Counted from the first letter of the stretch, positions 9,817 to 20,894 are shown. The stretch is DNA of 44,452 bases from Chara braunii (GCA_003427395.1 BFEA01000025.1:4638265-4682716); one strand, 5' to 3'. Notes: generated by a model not told the origin, from the letters alone. Translations and numbers: made by a program.

Positions 9817-10317
9817 CACCAACTCCTGCGTGACGCAGCCGGGAGGGTCCCGCCCCGTTTTGTGCGGTGCAAGACCGATGCGCTCGACAACGTTTTCAAG
9901 AAGAGACTAGAGAGGCTGTATCGTTTGACAGTAATCCTTTTGACAATGACTGGCCAGGTCAAGTGGTTGATGAAGTGTTTTGATTCGTACATTCCTATGT
10001 ATAGGAAATTGGGTGTTGGGTTCGTTGATTCTACAAGTGGTGTGTACATATTAGCCTCACCTATATGTGAAGCTCAATATGTGGGGAAAACTTGTAGAAA
10101 TGTTTACGTGAGATGGCGTGAGCATATTTCGCGTTGCGACCGTCGAAGTAAAGACGCATATCTTTACTGTTGGTGGTAGTGTTGTGGTAGGAAGGCATAT
10201 GTCTTACTACCGGTTGAAGCTTGTAGGGATGAGGAGTTAATTGCGTCCGAACAGTTGTACATACATCGGTGGAACCCTGCGCTGAACACCAACGGGGTGC
10301 AACGCAAGCGACAATGA
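9817..10317 (+). pseudogene. GIY-YIG endonuclease domain of a Penelope-like retroelement (N-terminal position)
   Basis: The frame is open from 9817, after a TAA, to TGA at 10315-10317, with one internal TAG at 10177-10179. The domain shows GVYIL (10039-10053) in place of GIY, YVGKT (10078-10092) for YIG, the helix VRWREH with the family Arg, then beyond the TAG the conserved Glu of SEQLYI (E at 10249) and WNPALN (10270-10287). GIY-YIG enzymes nick DNA; in Penelope-like elements they open the target for reverse transcription. Here the domain precedes the reverse transcriptase. No upstream Cys-Cys-His-His finger was seen, which matches what is reported for the green-lineage Chlamys group. The first Met is uncertain. 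The in-frame stop means this copy is not intact under the standard code. Confidence 0.8.
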
Positions 10318-12594
10318 CGCAAAAAAAAGCGGTGTGGCAAACGAGAGAGACAACGTGGTCAGCATGGGGGGATCAACGAGCAAACAGTGGGAAGCATGAT
10401 GCCGGTTAAGATTTAGGTGGGTGATGCAACGGAGGAGGTAACGTGTTTAACATGCTTGCGGACTTGGAGAAGGGGGGGTGCGTAAGTTTACGTTAAAATC
10501 AGTGGGAGACAACGTCAGGACTGATGGATGGAAGAAGCTCAGCAAAGCATTTGGCATGACACTTGTGACTTGGCATGGTACATCATCGACACTTTCAAAG
10601 TCCAAGGAAGCTTTGGAAGATGGCGAAACATGTGAAGTGTAATACCTGAGACGCTGACATATGATCCAAAAGGAAAACAAGACAAGCACGAACTTACCAG
10701 GATCCTACGTGGGACTAATCGAGGATTTAAAAGACAAGGATGCGACAAGACTATTCCGACTGTATCGAAATGCTGAAGGGTTTCAGAAGAAATCAACAAG
10801 GTCCTACCTACATAGGATGCTCTCACGAACAATCAAGGAAGTTACTGGCTGGGTGATGGGTGCAAATGTCAACATGAGCTAAAATTTGATGATCGAGTGA
10901 AGTTGGTGGAAGTACGGAAACTGACGAACGACAAGCTTATAGAGTTGGATTTACCTGCATGTATGATGAGACGAGCACGTAGCAAGTTAAAAATCGTTTG
11001 GACCAGCAATCCAACGGTTTCAGACTCGTTACATAACCAGAGGACGTTTGCACGTGCGGACGTCTGTACCTGCACGTGTGCGGGGTTACCCTATCCAAGG
11101 ATAGGAGATCGTGTGCGGTTTCGTCTGCAGGAATTGGTTGATATTCATCCTTTGCTATGTAACGCTAAGAACGTGTCAAGCGCTTAGCACCCAAACCGAT
11201 CGAAGTTACTCCAACAGGAGATTGAGGAAGCCTTCGACAAATTGTCGAATCGAGGTGTAACGAGCGTTCACATCTCTCAAAGTGACGTGAAATGTTGCAT
11301 GATGACCATAGGTAGCACGAAGACGAAGTATTTGGAGTTGGACTCGGTGATGGAGTTAAGAGAACGGTTGAGTGGGTTGGTCTGTACACCACTTGATAGG
11401 AATACAAGTGAGACCTTGGTGCTCTGCCCGTTAGTGTATCATGAAGAGATGATGGCAACATTCGTCTGTAATGCGGGTTATCGGATCATAGTCAGTGACG
11501 AGGCTTCTATCTTCGCAGAGATGAAGGCCGATGTTGGGGCGTACGGATTGAAGTACTTTGTCAAGATGGAGAAGAAAGGTGCTCTCGACAGTGCGTATGT
11601 TCAACCGAAACACAAAGACTTAGATTTGTATCGACCAATTTATCCCTCCTATTGCGAACCGACGGTCAAGATGTTCAAAGTGGCGGCAAAAGCACCGAAC
11701 CACCTGTTGTTTGCCCTTTCAGAGTTTTGGCACTTCAACATGAAGGTTATATCGGACATCGTACCACGAATTAACGAGAGGAATAAGAAGATTCAGCATG
11801 TACGTAGGAAAGGCCTTAATGTCTCCTCGATGTCTTACGACATCAAAGACATGTTCAGTAAACTGCCACATGAGAGAATCATGGAAGCAGTTAACTGGAT
11901 CATTGGATACTTCATCACGAAATGCAAGGTGGTGGTGAGAGTTAACCCATGTGGACGGGGTAGCAGTTTTGGACGGACGACTGGAACAGACCACTAGCAG
12001 ACAATCGTGTTGGAGACAATAAAATGTTTTGTAGAGTTTGATATGAAGCACACTTACACCAAGGCAATGGGTGTAATTTTGAAGCAGGTCGTCGGCATCC
12101 CCATGGGGAAAAGCATGAGTCCACCTTTGGCATGTATCATGTGTGCACACGCTGAGTGCAAGTTCCTTTCGGGGTTGGGGCAGGCATGTGCTAATGTTTT
12201 CGGTATCCGGTTGATAGATGACGTCGGCCTAGTGATCGTGACAAAGATGGGTGATGAGGGTAATGAGACTAGAATTAGGGAGTTTTTCGAACCCTGTTAT
12301 CCGAGCAATTTAACCCTCAAAAGGACGGATGACGACAGTGGCAAGTGGGAGTTTTGGGGACTTGAGATGAGGGAACGGGACGTATATCCGTATGTAGGGT
12401 GCGTTCAGATGTCCAAAAACGAATAGTCAGTGTGGACGGAAGACGGGCTCGAGTTCAAAAGTGGACAGAGCTACAGATCCTAGAGTAGTAAAGCACACAA
12501 GAGCGCTGTAATAGCAAGTCGCTTACACATAATTGACATAAATACGACAGTGAGAAGTGAGTTACCTGATAGGGTACTTACCTTGAGCCGCTAA
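10318..12594 (+). pseudogene. Penelope-like reverse transcriptase with CxC linker (decayed copy)
   Basis: Recognisable sequence lies mostly in the frame of the endonuclease and ends with TAA at 12592-12594. A basic linker is followed by a displaced-frame stretch near 10490-10650 and then the motif CTCTC (11065-11079), the CxC signature that joins endonuclease to reverse transcriptase in N-terminal-endonuclease Penelope-like elements. Reverse-transcriptase motifs follow: A, YDIKDMFSKLPH (11836-11871); B, GIPMGKSMSPP (12094-12126); C, RLIDDVGLV (12208-12234) with LIDD where YxDD is usual; D, NLTLKRTDD with WGLEM (12307-12369); and a thumb-like KAHKSAVIASRL (12490-12525). In-frame stops: TGA 10774, TAG 10813, 11185, 11995, 12424 and 12481, plus frameshifts before 10660. 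It resembles telomerase-related Penelope enzymes, not LINE or LTR types. Confidence 0.8.
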
Positions 12595-12934
12595 TTGAGA
12601 ATGATGGACTTTCCTATATATTTTTCCCTCCAGGTTCTGAAGAGATTTGCAACAGGCAGAGAGCCGATTTGGGATCACATCTGGACTTGGCTGTCCAATG
12701 ATGTGTCTTTCCGTTCGTATAGCAACCGAGAGATGATGATATGTGATGAGTAGGTAGGAGGTGTGTGAGGCGTAGCATGTGCTACATGTTGTATCTTTAC
12801 TTTGTCAATTGTATATCGAATGTAATTATATGGTGTGATATGCTTACGGTGTGTACTTCAGGGTCACAAAGACTGGGACTTGTTCCCCAACTTTGCAGTA
12901 GGCGTAGGTTTTCGAATGACGCTCCGATAGATAT
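12595..12934. other. Spacer between reverse transcriptase and repeat copy 2
   Basis: No coding signal was seen. By position it should be the 3' untranslated part of the Penelope-like element before its terminal repeat. Confidence 0.4.
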
Positions 12935-13579
12935 CTAGGGACAGGGGATATCCTGCGACTGGTATGGAATAACCTTTTTTCCTTTTTTCCTTTATTTTGA
13001 TGTTCCCGACTAATATTCTTTTTTTTTTTTTTCTTGCAGATCATTGTAGAGCCGTTTCATTTTGGTACCTGGTTCCAACAATGTAGGACGCGGAACAGGT
13101 CGTTCACGGTGTTTTTTGGAGTACGTAGCCTGACAGGACCCTGAGACTGTTTCGGTAGAAGTTTGTCTGCCTTACGGTCGGAAGGTGAGAACAAATGGAA
13201 CTATATCAACAATGATTGAACTGTTTTCAATCCTCTTCAGGACTGGTATCGGACAGCTTCCGCCATCCAGAATGGTTGTAGTCATGATGATGTCGGTGGG
13301 AATGCGGAGCGGCGATATGGTTGAGGGAGAAGACTAGGTGGATAAAGCCCCCTAAGGATGACAGCGTGGCTACGGTCGAAACCGGTCGGGGTAGCCATAC
13401 CCACCGGAGTGTGACTTTTTTGTTATTGTTGATCCGCGATTTATCGCGCTCATACGTACTTGACTACACTCTTGCGTGTATGGCATTTTTGCTCGTACTA
13501 CTCTTGTGTGGACTTTGTACTTGTGCATGACGTGTTGAGTCGACTCACCTGTTACGCACACTTCAACAATCAAACAAAC
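12935..13579 (+). repeat. Long direct repeat, copy 2 (possible pseudo-LTR)
   Basis: This is the same sequence as 250-876, with scattered substitutions and small indels (for example GTGGATAA added near 13340). It ends with the shared CAATCAAACAAAC. The exon-like segment 13040-13184 and the CGAAACC hairpin near 13350-13416 are conserved. Its position just after the reverse transcriptase makes it the best candidate for the 3' terminal sequence of that element. Confidence 0.8.
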
Positions 13580-14110
13580 CATCTAAAGCTCGATAGTTGA
13601 CGACGCTAACCAAGAAACGAGATGCACCAATTCAGTTTTTTTGGCACGCAGGACGTTGCTAGGCTCGGCAAGGAAAGGGGCAGACCCTTGGTGCAGGAGG
13701 TGCTGACCTCCAACTCGAATAACCTTCTTAATGAATAATTGTTGGATTACCTTCAGTTCGAGTTCTTCTGATGTAGTGTCAAGCCATGTTTGGAATGCAG
13801 TTTTGTCTCTTAGAGTACGCTGACCAGAGATATCTGGTTGGTAGTTTTTGTCTTTCCCATGTATTTTTATGATTGGGGGAGTTAATCCTCTGAGAACCGC
13901 CACCTAATCATCTCCTTGCAATTTACTTTTATTTTCCACCAGTCTGGTCAGGGGACGAAAAAATGAGTCCAATGCTTTTATCATCACCTTGAGATCACCG
14001 ACAAACAAAACGATGGTGGAAAAGATAAGTTGTTTTGAGTGTGTTGATTTCTATAATTTTATGGATTGATGGATCTTTATGCACTATGTAGAAGGTAGAC
14101 AATTACTTTT
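13580..14110. other. Unassigned sequence right of the direct repeat
   Basis: A minus-strand open stretch (13583-13903) would encode about 106 residues without a motif I recognise. Composition then shifts to AT-rich, marking a different background from the element to the left. Confidence 0.3.
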
Positions 14111-14114
14111 ATCA

Positions 14115-14530
14115 TCAAAAGAAAGATTGGAGTAGCGAACAAGTATCCTTCCGATATGATCTCGATATTGGGTATTCATTTAATAGGATCTCGTCGATCG
14201 ATACACACCTTGAAGCATCGTTCCAAATAATCCTTACCCATTTTCATGACTTGGGTCCCACTCCTATTTTTTTCATATTACTATTGAGGAAGCCCCAGTT
14301 TACCTGGTCATGCGTTATCGTGAACTTGAAAAACATTTATTTTGTCTTCACAATATGTTATATGAAATTCTGTCACTTTTTAAAACAAATAATTTAACGT
14401 CATAATATTGTCCACAACGCATCTATCTGAGACGAAGCCCACCTGGTTCAAGTGAAGGCAGTTATCTGCTAAGTTAAATTTTCATAAAGTTAATACTTTC
14501 ACCAAAATCTTTTAATAAATTGTGAGTAGG
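14115..14530 (-). pseudogene. LINE-type reverse transcriptase relic
   Basis: Read on the minus strand in shifting frames, three neighbouring blocks match the order of a non-LTR reverse transcriptase. First comes a segment with NQVGFVSDRCVVDNI (about 14400-14448), like the usual NQ.GF..GR...DNI block. Next is DQVNWGFLNSNMKKIGVGP (about 14255-14320), like KAYDRVNW.FL...M...GFG. Last is WVRIIWNDASRCVSIDEIL with RSYRKDTC (about 14120-14240), like the block ending RQGCPLSP. Stops and frameshifts separate the blocks, so it is an old, dead copy. Its endonuclease part should lie at higher coordinates but was not recognised. Confidence 0.55.
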
Positions 14531-14599
14531 AGATGGGTAATTTATAAAATCTTTCCTTTTTCCTTTCTTGTAAAGGAGTGTGATGATATGGGTGTTGAA

Positions 14600-16700
14600 A
14601 AATTTCATCGCCTTTCATCCAAATGTTTTATTAAAAATGTCTGAGGTCATATCCTATTATCGAACAAGACTCCTCCTAAGATTATTTGGTCAGTCCATCA
14701 TATTTTTAAACTCCGATATCGGATGGTTCTTCAAAATTTGCAAGGCAAATGAGTATCCCTCTTTCAAGATAGGTTTGTCTAGTTCTTGTGATTGTTTTTC
14801 GAGGTTATTCTTGCTAAATGTTGTAGCATTTTACTTCATGCTAGTATAGTCTACATTACAGTGGAGTAGGAGGTTGTGTTTTGGCGCAATAGAGTTCTTC
14901 ATCCTAAATGGAAAGGGGTTTCAAGGTTGGTCGAGACATAGTAGGGGTTTGGGCGAGGGTCGTTTCTTCAATTGAGGAAAACTTATTAAAAAAAATTGTA
15001 AAAAAAAAAAAAACGGCAAAAAAAAGGCAATAAGAATAAAAAAAAAGACAAAGTGAAGTGGAAAACCGACAACAAATGATAAAGCAACAAAACAAAAATA
15101 AAAAGTGGCGAGAAAATAAATTTAAAAAATAATGATGAAAAACATTGTTGATTTTGCGCTTCGTGGCTGCTTGACCTTGATAAATTTAGGAAGGCAGGAG
15201 CTTCTCATTGGCGGTTTAATATTCCCTCATTGTAGTTTGTGAGTTTTGTTGGATCTCATAGGTCATTTACTCCTCTAATATTAACTTCTCTGTTATTTAC
15301 TCCAATGTATGGGATTCATGCGGATTAATAACTACATATGTATTAATTTAGTTCATGATTTGATATTCCGACATTGGTATGTAGCCACTTGAATCCCTCA
15401 TATATTTTTTCATTTCTTTAGTATATAGGTTTGAGAAGAGGTCCTTACTCAAATGGACTTCCGCAATTCCCAGCACTACGTGGTGTTCCGTACTATTGTT
15501 GTCCTTGGTTAATTTTATGAAGATCTTAAAATGTCATTTGCGAGAGGAAGTGCAACTATTATAAAACTCACCTACTCCGAGCTTATCAGTATATCCTTTT
15601 TGCCAAAAATCATATTCCCTCGATTTCATTATTCAAAGGATGAGTATGGTGCTAGAGTAATATGTTCGTTTTCTTTATTCTCATAATTTGGGGTACTTAT
15701 AATACGAGGTAGTCTATATGAGAGAACACAGTGCTCAACATGGGTTTTGTATACTAAAATATTGTCTTTTTTAGTTTAATATTTTGGTCTGTTACTTTAT
15801 ATCTATATGAAGGGTCGCGACTTACAAGGCCGAAAATTTTAACAAACAATTCGAAAAACCTATGATCATTATTTGGCTTTAACTTATGTTGGAAACCAGG
15901 TTTTGCATCGCAATTGAAACAATTTATTGACGTGAGATGATATATTTTTTTTAAGAATTAACAACATTGATTGCCCTGGGTTGAACATAAGGAATTTATT
16001 GTAATTCTTCCTATGAAAAAATAACAGAACTAATATTGAATGTTAAGGACAGAACCCAAAAGATCAATTGAAGTTTTCCTTTCTACACTGAACAAATCCT
16101 TCGACTTAGCTATACATAGTATTATCAAGTTTCTAATTCATTCTTGACAATTCAATCTCTTTATACAAACAAATGTATACTGAGGAGTTTACTGGCGGCC
16201 AAAATGGTATGGGAATCCTTTCACATCACTCATAGAAAATGAGGTATCTATATTTGTCCAATTATTAAAGTCTGAATGAACCTTCTTACGCTCGCCACAT
16301 CCTCTTGAATAACTACAATTGTAGTTTTATCTAAGGTACAAAACCAACCTTCACAAATTTTATTTGATGAAAATTGATTTTTTTTTTCTTCATTTTGTCC
16401 TCTGTCGCATTTAGGAGTTTAAGCTTCGTAAACTTGTTCATTAATTTAAGATTTGTGTTGTAGGTGAAATCTACGACGGTGTGGTACGCTTCTTGACCAA
16501 AGGTTAGTGCATCTCTCACTCATAGGTGCATCTACGAATCTAAAGAGAACATAAAACCGTGTTCCTTCCTATACGAAATCAATTTGCCTTCGAATTACAC
16601 ACTTATCTATGAGGCACTGACCCAGTAAGATAGTCACCCATCCAATCCAAAAGCCAAATAGTTTCATCAATGATCCATCTCCAAGTTTTATCCTACCTCC
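14600..16700. other. AT-rich decayed DNA
   Basis: Sequence of low coding potential with A-rich tracts (15000-15120) and frequent stops in all frames. It probably contains the 5' part of the minus-strand LINE relic, but no domain could be identified. Confidence 0.4.
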
Positions 16701-16824
16701 ATGAGAGTGTGTCAGGTTTTGAGGTTCATCATCGTGCTCCCTCCATATACACTAGCGGAGAGCATGGGTTGGCTCGGAGACACCATGCTTGAGCACAAAT
16801 TGGTAGCACTTTGAAAAGGCTGGA

Positions 16825-16932
16825 AACATTGTATGCCGACGGGTATGCAACCCATTTCCAACAAATTGTTTATAACAACCAAGCGAGAACATTGTATGCA
16901 AACGATAATGCAACCCATCTTTAACAATTTGT
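16825..16932. repeat. Short direct duplication
   Basis: ACATTGTATGC..ACG.GTATGCAACCCAT followed by a run ending AACAATTTGT-like sequence occurs at about 16827-16871 and again at about 16889-16930, with a few differences. Confidence 0.5.
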
Positions 16933-16965
16933 GTTTATTGAGCAGACAAAATATGAGGACAAGCG

Positions 16966-17030
16966 TGGTAACTCAGTGGGTATCAACTCTGGCACTGCAG
17001 CGGGGAGGTTGCGGGTTCGATTTTATTGTC
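16966..17030 (+). repeat. tRNA-like SINE fragment
   Basis: An A-box-like TAACTCAGTGGGTATCAAC and a B box GGTTCGATT (17014-17022) lie about 45 bp apart, as in RNA polymerase III internal promoters. The arms do not fold into a clean tRNA, so a SINE or tRNA pseudogene is the better reading. Confidence 0.5.
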
Positions 17031-17119
17031 CCTCAAAGCTCCCCTACACACGATCAGTTGGTGCTATGTTGGCACCTCACGTACTTGTTCGTCAACCTAG
17101 TACAACACATGGATAATTA

Positions 17120-17180
17120 GTTGTAGTAGCTTAGTGGGTTGAGCTTGGGTGCTGTAAGGGAGAGGTCCGATTTGTTTTTG
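17120..17180 (+). repeat. Degenerate tRNA-like SINE fragment
   Basis: A-box-like TAGCTTAGTGGGTTGAGC (17127-17144) is followed by a weak B box AGGTCCGATT (17163-17172). It is similar to, but more decayed than, the copy at 16966. Confidence 0.35.
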
Positions 17181-18840
17181 ATTGACCTTGTGCACAGAGT
17201 ACAGATATAGTTGGGGCACAAGCAAGAATGGGCCAAGGAGGTCTAGTGGAGTGGATGATCACGCAAGTGGTTGCCTTTCGACCTCGCTTTGGGGCCGTAG
17301 AGCCACATGTGGGATGGTCAAGCAGGGATTTGTATGACAAACAGACCAGAGTGGGCCCAGTGGGTGACAATAATATAGGAGTGGGTGGTGACCATCTACT
17401 TATTGATGACCAAGACCAGAGCTTTGTTGAGTGATAAAAAAAAACAATTACAACAACTAGAGGAGTCTAGCTGATGACTAAGGTACAGGGATGGATGATA
17501 GCCATGTATCTATTCATGACAAAGGCTAGAGTCCCTCCAGACAATGAACAACCAACAATGACCACAACAACACTAGTACAACCACAAGTAGAACCTTTAA
17601 GTCATATTAACAACATAAGTAGAACAACTGATAGCAGTTATGCTAGGCGGGTATATCCAAGTTGCTCAGGGGGTGTCAGATGTTAGACCTTGGCTAGAAG
17701 GGGGGCATTGGACACTGTGAGGAGGGGGGCATTAAACATTGATCGTATCTAGGATATACATGAGTAGATCCATACGTTGGGGAGCCCGAGTAAGTTGGGG
17801 CCGCATTAAGGGTCTACCCATGATGACTGGAGAAAGAACGCTTATGCCTAGCGCCCAAAGTCCCCATACGATAGGGCTCGTTTGAGCGTGCTTCAACCAG
17901 GGTTGGATGAGTTACTGCTCAATCGTGGTGCCTGCAACTGGTATCCAGTCAAGTTACCCCCCCAAGATGGGAGAAGGGTGATGGTCCTGAGTGGTAGACA
18001 TTGAGGCAGGACTGGGGGAGTAAAATTTGACAAGAGGAGGATCTCATAAGGGGTAGGACCCTACGAAAAATAAAAAAATGAAAAAGGTTCCACCACATCC
18101 CAGTCTTGTTGCTGAGTCATCAACAAGCCCAATCGGGTTTCTGCATGACCATGAACATGTTGGCAATGGGAAGGAAATGTTGGGAAACCCAAGGAAATGA
18201 CCCTTGCTCACCACATAGAATATTGGGCTTGTTGAGGAAAGCGGGTGTTTTGCCTAGTCATGTTGATCAAGATTACTCACTGGCCAGGAAAACACTAGGT
18301 TGATGTAATACACTGGGACATAAATGACACACTATGGTCACTGGACCTAACAGATTGAATACCCGGTCATGGGGGGGGTAAAATGTTAAAGAAAATTAAA
18401 ACAAAGCAACAAAAAGAAAAGCATAGCCGCTTAATACTGGCAATGCCCACACAATCCTTTTCCTCGCCCAAATGCCCGCAGTCTTTGATTCTAGCTGATG
18501 AAGCAGTAGGCTGTAAATAAGGATTGCCTTGTATACGACCTCAACTTTCGAGAGGCAGGGTACTGGACCAAAATGGCTAGTGGCGCCAGCCAAAACGAGG
18601 CTGACGAGGGTTTGTTTTCTTTTGGCGCGCAAGGCATTTTCAGGCTCGACTTCAATAGCTAGGTGATCCCTTCCTCTTTGGATCAACCACCTTGGCCATC
18701 CCCTCACCCCAGTCCTTGCTCTCCCACGATTCAGCGCACCGTTTCCCAACCCCAAAACTCTCCTCTCGATCTGAAAGCCCCATTGTTGTTGTCATCAGAG
18801 TGTGGGGATTAAGGCCAACTCCCATTGTTGTGGCGGCTAT
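17181..18840. other. No recognisable gene
   Basis: Mixed-composition DNA. Short open stretches on both strands overlap and show no known motif. The minus-strand stretch at 18396-18755 is the longest and is not recognised. Confidence 0.35.
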
Positions 18841-18844
18841 GATA

Positions 18845-19027
18845 CTCCAGTGTCACTTTTTGCGTGAGTATGAAAATGTATTTGATTGTAGTTGCCGCCT
18901 AATGCAGTCGAAAAGGTCTTGGTGTCTGCTTTGGGGCTCCAGTGTCACTTTGCGTGAGTATGAAAATGTATTTCATTGTAGTTGCCGCCTAATGCAGTCG
19001 AAAAGGTCTTGGTGTCTGTTTTGAGGC
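18845..19027. repeat. 92-bp tandem duplication
   Basis: CTCCAGTGTCACTTT..GTCTTGGTGTCTG.TTTG.GG occurs at 18845-18936 and again at 18937-19027 with about five differences. It looks like a recent local duplication. Confidence 0.85.
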
Positions 19028-19376
19028 TATTAGTGTCCGAGGGGAGGTAAAACCCTGCCGTGCGTGACCTGAGGAGCTCTTTGCGTAAACCAGTCCCCAG
19101 AGCCTGGCCATCTTCACGTCAAGGTCCGTCTTTTTTCTCGGCACCTCACTCCTGATACGATTCTATCGGGGGCGGGCCGTCCTAGGGCTATGTATGTACT
19201 AAATGAGTACGAATAGTTGCAGTTTTGCCTATACAGATTCACGCTTTGCTTTCTGAAGGGCTAACATAGCATTGATGGGGCCTGGCTAAACTACGTCTCA
19301 TGTCATTTTGAATATGATTGTCAGTCGTTCGGAGTTTTCCTTTGCGGGGCAAAGAAATTACAGAGCGTTGTGAATG

Positions 19377-19457
19377 GCCTGGTGGCTCAGTGGTTAGAGC
19401 ACCGGCTGGAAATGCGCATCGTGGTTTAAGGTTGTGGGTTCAAAACTCCGCAACCTC
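19377..19457 (+). repeat. tRNA-like SINE or tRNA pseudogene
   Basis: A box TGGCTCAGTGGTTAGAGC (19383-19400) and B-box-like GGTTCAAAACT (19438-19448) are present. A long interval between anticodon region and B box recalls a class II (Ser-like) tRNA. The acceptor ends do not pair well, so function as a tRNA is unlikely. Confidence 0.5.
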
Positions 19458-20650
19458 GCGCACATCTGCCATTACGCGCTTTCAGAGCGCCTAGCCATTG
19501 GCACCCCCCCCTTGGGACGACGCATGGTAAGTTTATACAGATGCTGCCTGCGTATCGCCAAGGGGTCTAGGTCCATGGGTGTAGTATGCTGGATAGGGCC
19601 ATAGGGAGGGCTGCTGTATTTAGTCTGGGGGGGGGGGGGCGAGGATCAGGTCTGGTCTTGGCTCCACCATGGGCCATCGGGGATAGAGGGATGGGGTGAG
19701 GGGGGGGGGGGAGGGTGCGGTACGGTAAATAAATGTGCATGTACGAAATAGCTTGTAATGAATATAGAAGTTGGAACTATCCGCAAGGCTTAAATTGAAA
19801 CCAGTTTGAATTGTTTGTACATAACAAAAACAAATGGAATGCTGATGTCATGGTAGAGTAGGGTACCGTTGGGGTTTTCCCGCTGCTGTGACACCCATCC
19901 AAGAGTCCACACAGAGCAAGCCTGACTATGGTAGGGCCCATTTTGGGGGGGAATTCTACGCACAAAATAGAGGGGTGGTAGGGGATGGGTACCAGGTACT
20001 TCTCATCCCACTGGCATTCTATGATGCCTGCGGGTGGCGCTTAATCCGGGTAGGGGGGCTGAGGGAATACTTGTTGGGGGAATTAGGTAAGATTGTGGAG
20101 TCCCAGGGAGCCTTGGATAGGAAGGCATCATGCATAGAATAGGGGGAGGGTGGGATATCGCACCTTAGCAGAAGGACAGTTCGCTGCCCATAGAGTCTGC
20201 AGGGATGTGGCGCAGAAAGGGGATGGGTGCACAAAAATGCATGGGCCCTGCCTGTGCCCTTACAGTTAGGGTTAGTATCTGTATAGACGTTCGGGTTAGA
20301 CCAGTAAGCGTTGGCGCAGATCACGGCTTGCGATCTGAGCATTAGCGTAGGTCACGATGCTGTGGTGCCACCTTGAGATGACTCCCCTAGGGTCCCTGCA
20401 ATCCATCTGACCTCCCAATGGATGAGTACCGGGGCACTCCCTGAGGCCTGGTCACCACCCTCTACTACACCCTGGACCTTTTTCGAAAAAGGAAAAAAAT
20501 AAAAATAAAAAAATAAATTACAGAGCGTCAAGAGCATTCAAGGCTGGGAGGCGAGAGAGCGTCACAAGTGTGTGCAGCGCTGAGGCTACACGCAGTAAGC
20601 CAGCCACATCGAAAGGCCAGCAGTTCAGGTCGGACGATAGCTGAAGACAT
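19458..20650. other. No recognisable gene
   Basis: G-rich intergenic DNA with two G homopolymers (about 19626-19639 and 19700-19711). No motif was recognised on either strand. Confidence 0.35.
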
Positions 20651-20656
20651 CGACCC

Positions 20657-20718
20657 TACGATGCTTTTTTTTTTTTTTTTTTTNNNNNNNNNNNNNNNNN
20701 NNNNNNNNTTACGATGCT
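20657..20718. other. Poly(T) and 25-N gap flanked by a 9-bp direct repeat
   Basis: TACGATGCT (20657-20665) runs into a poly(T), then N at 20684-20708, then TT and TACGATGCT again (20710-20718). Either the gap joins two overlapping contig ends, or a poly(A)-tailed insertion on the minus strand with a target duplication was left unassembled. Confidence 0.85.
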
Positions 20719-20765
20719 GTGGTCTGCCGCATTCATCGCAGTTGGGCACCCATCAAGTTCTGAGG

Positions 20766-20894
20766 TTACAGAACAATCTCTTTGCATCTGTGACCATAAA
20801 CGACCCAATACATTCCAAATGTTGGACTCCTCCAAACGCGCCTCCTCCGTCTAAATGCATATAGAGTGTTGTGTTGAGTAGTGGAGCGAGGCCC
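20766..20894 (+). mobile_element. M1 MITE, partial copy
   Basis: The right end GTTGAGTAGTGGAGCGAGGCCC (to 20894) is the terminal repeat seen in full copies at 30092 and 30892. The left terminus was not found; the start given is approximate. A short AGCGAGGCCCAATAG block repeats 27 bp further on. Confidence 0.45.

Noticed and set aside
9817-12594. Alternative genetic code with TAG as a sense codon
   Set aside because: TGA stops and frameshifts interrupt the same copy, so decay is simpler.
18396-18755. Minus-strand frame of 119 residues as a gene
   Set aside because: No recognised domain; weak likeness of a short stretch to the frame at 13583-13903 was too slight to support a family.
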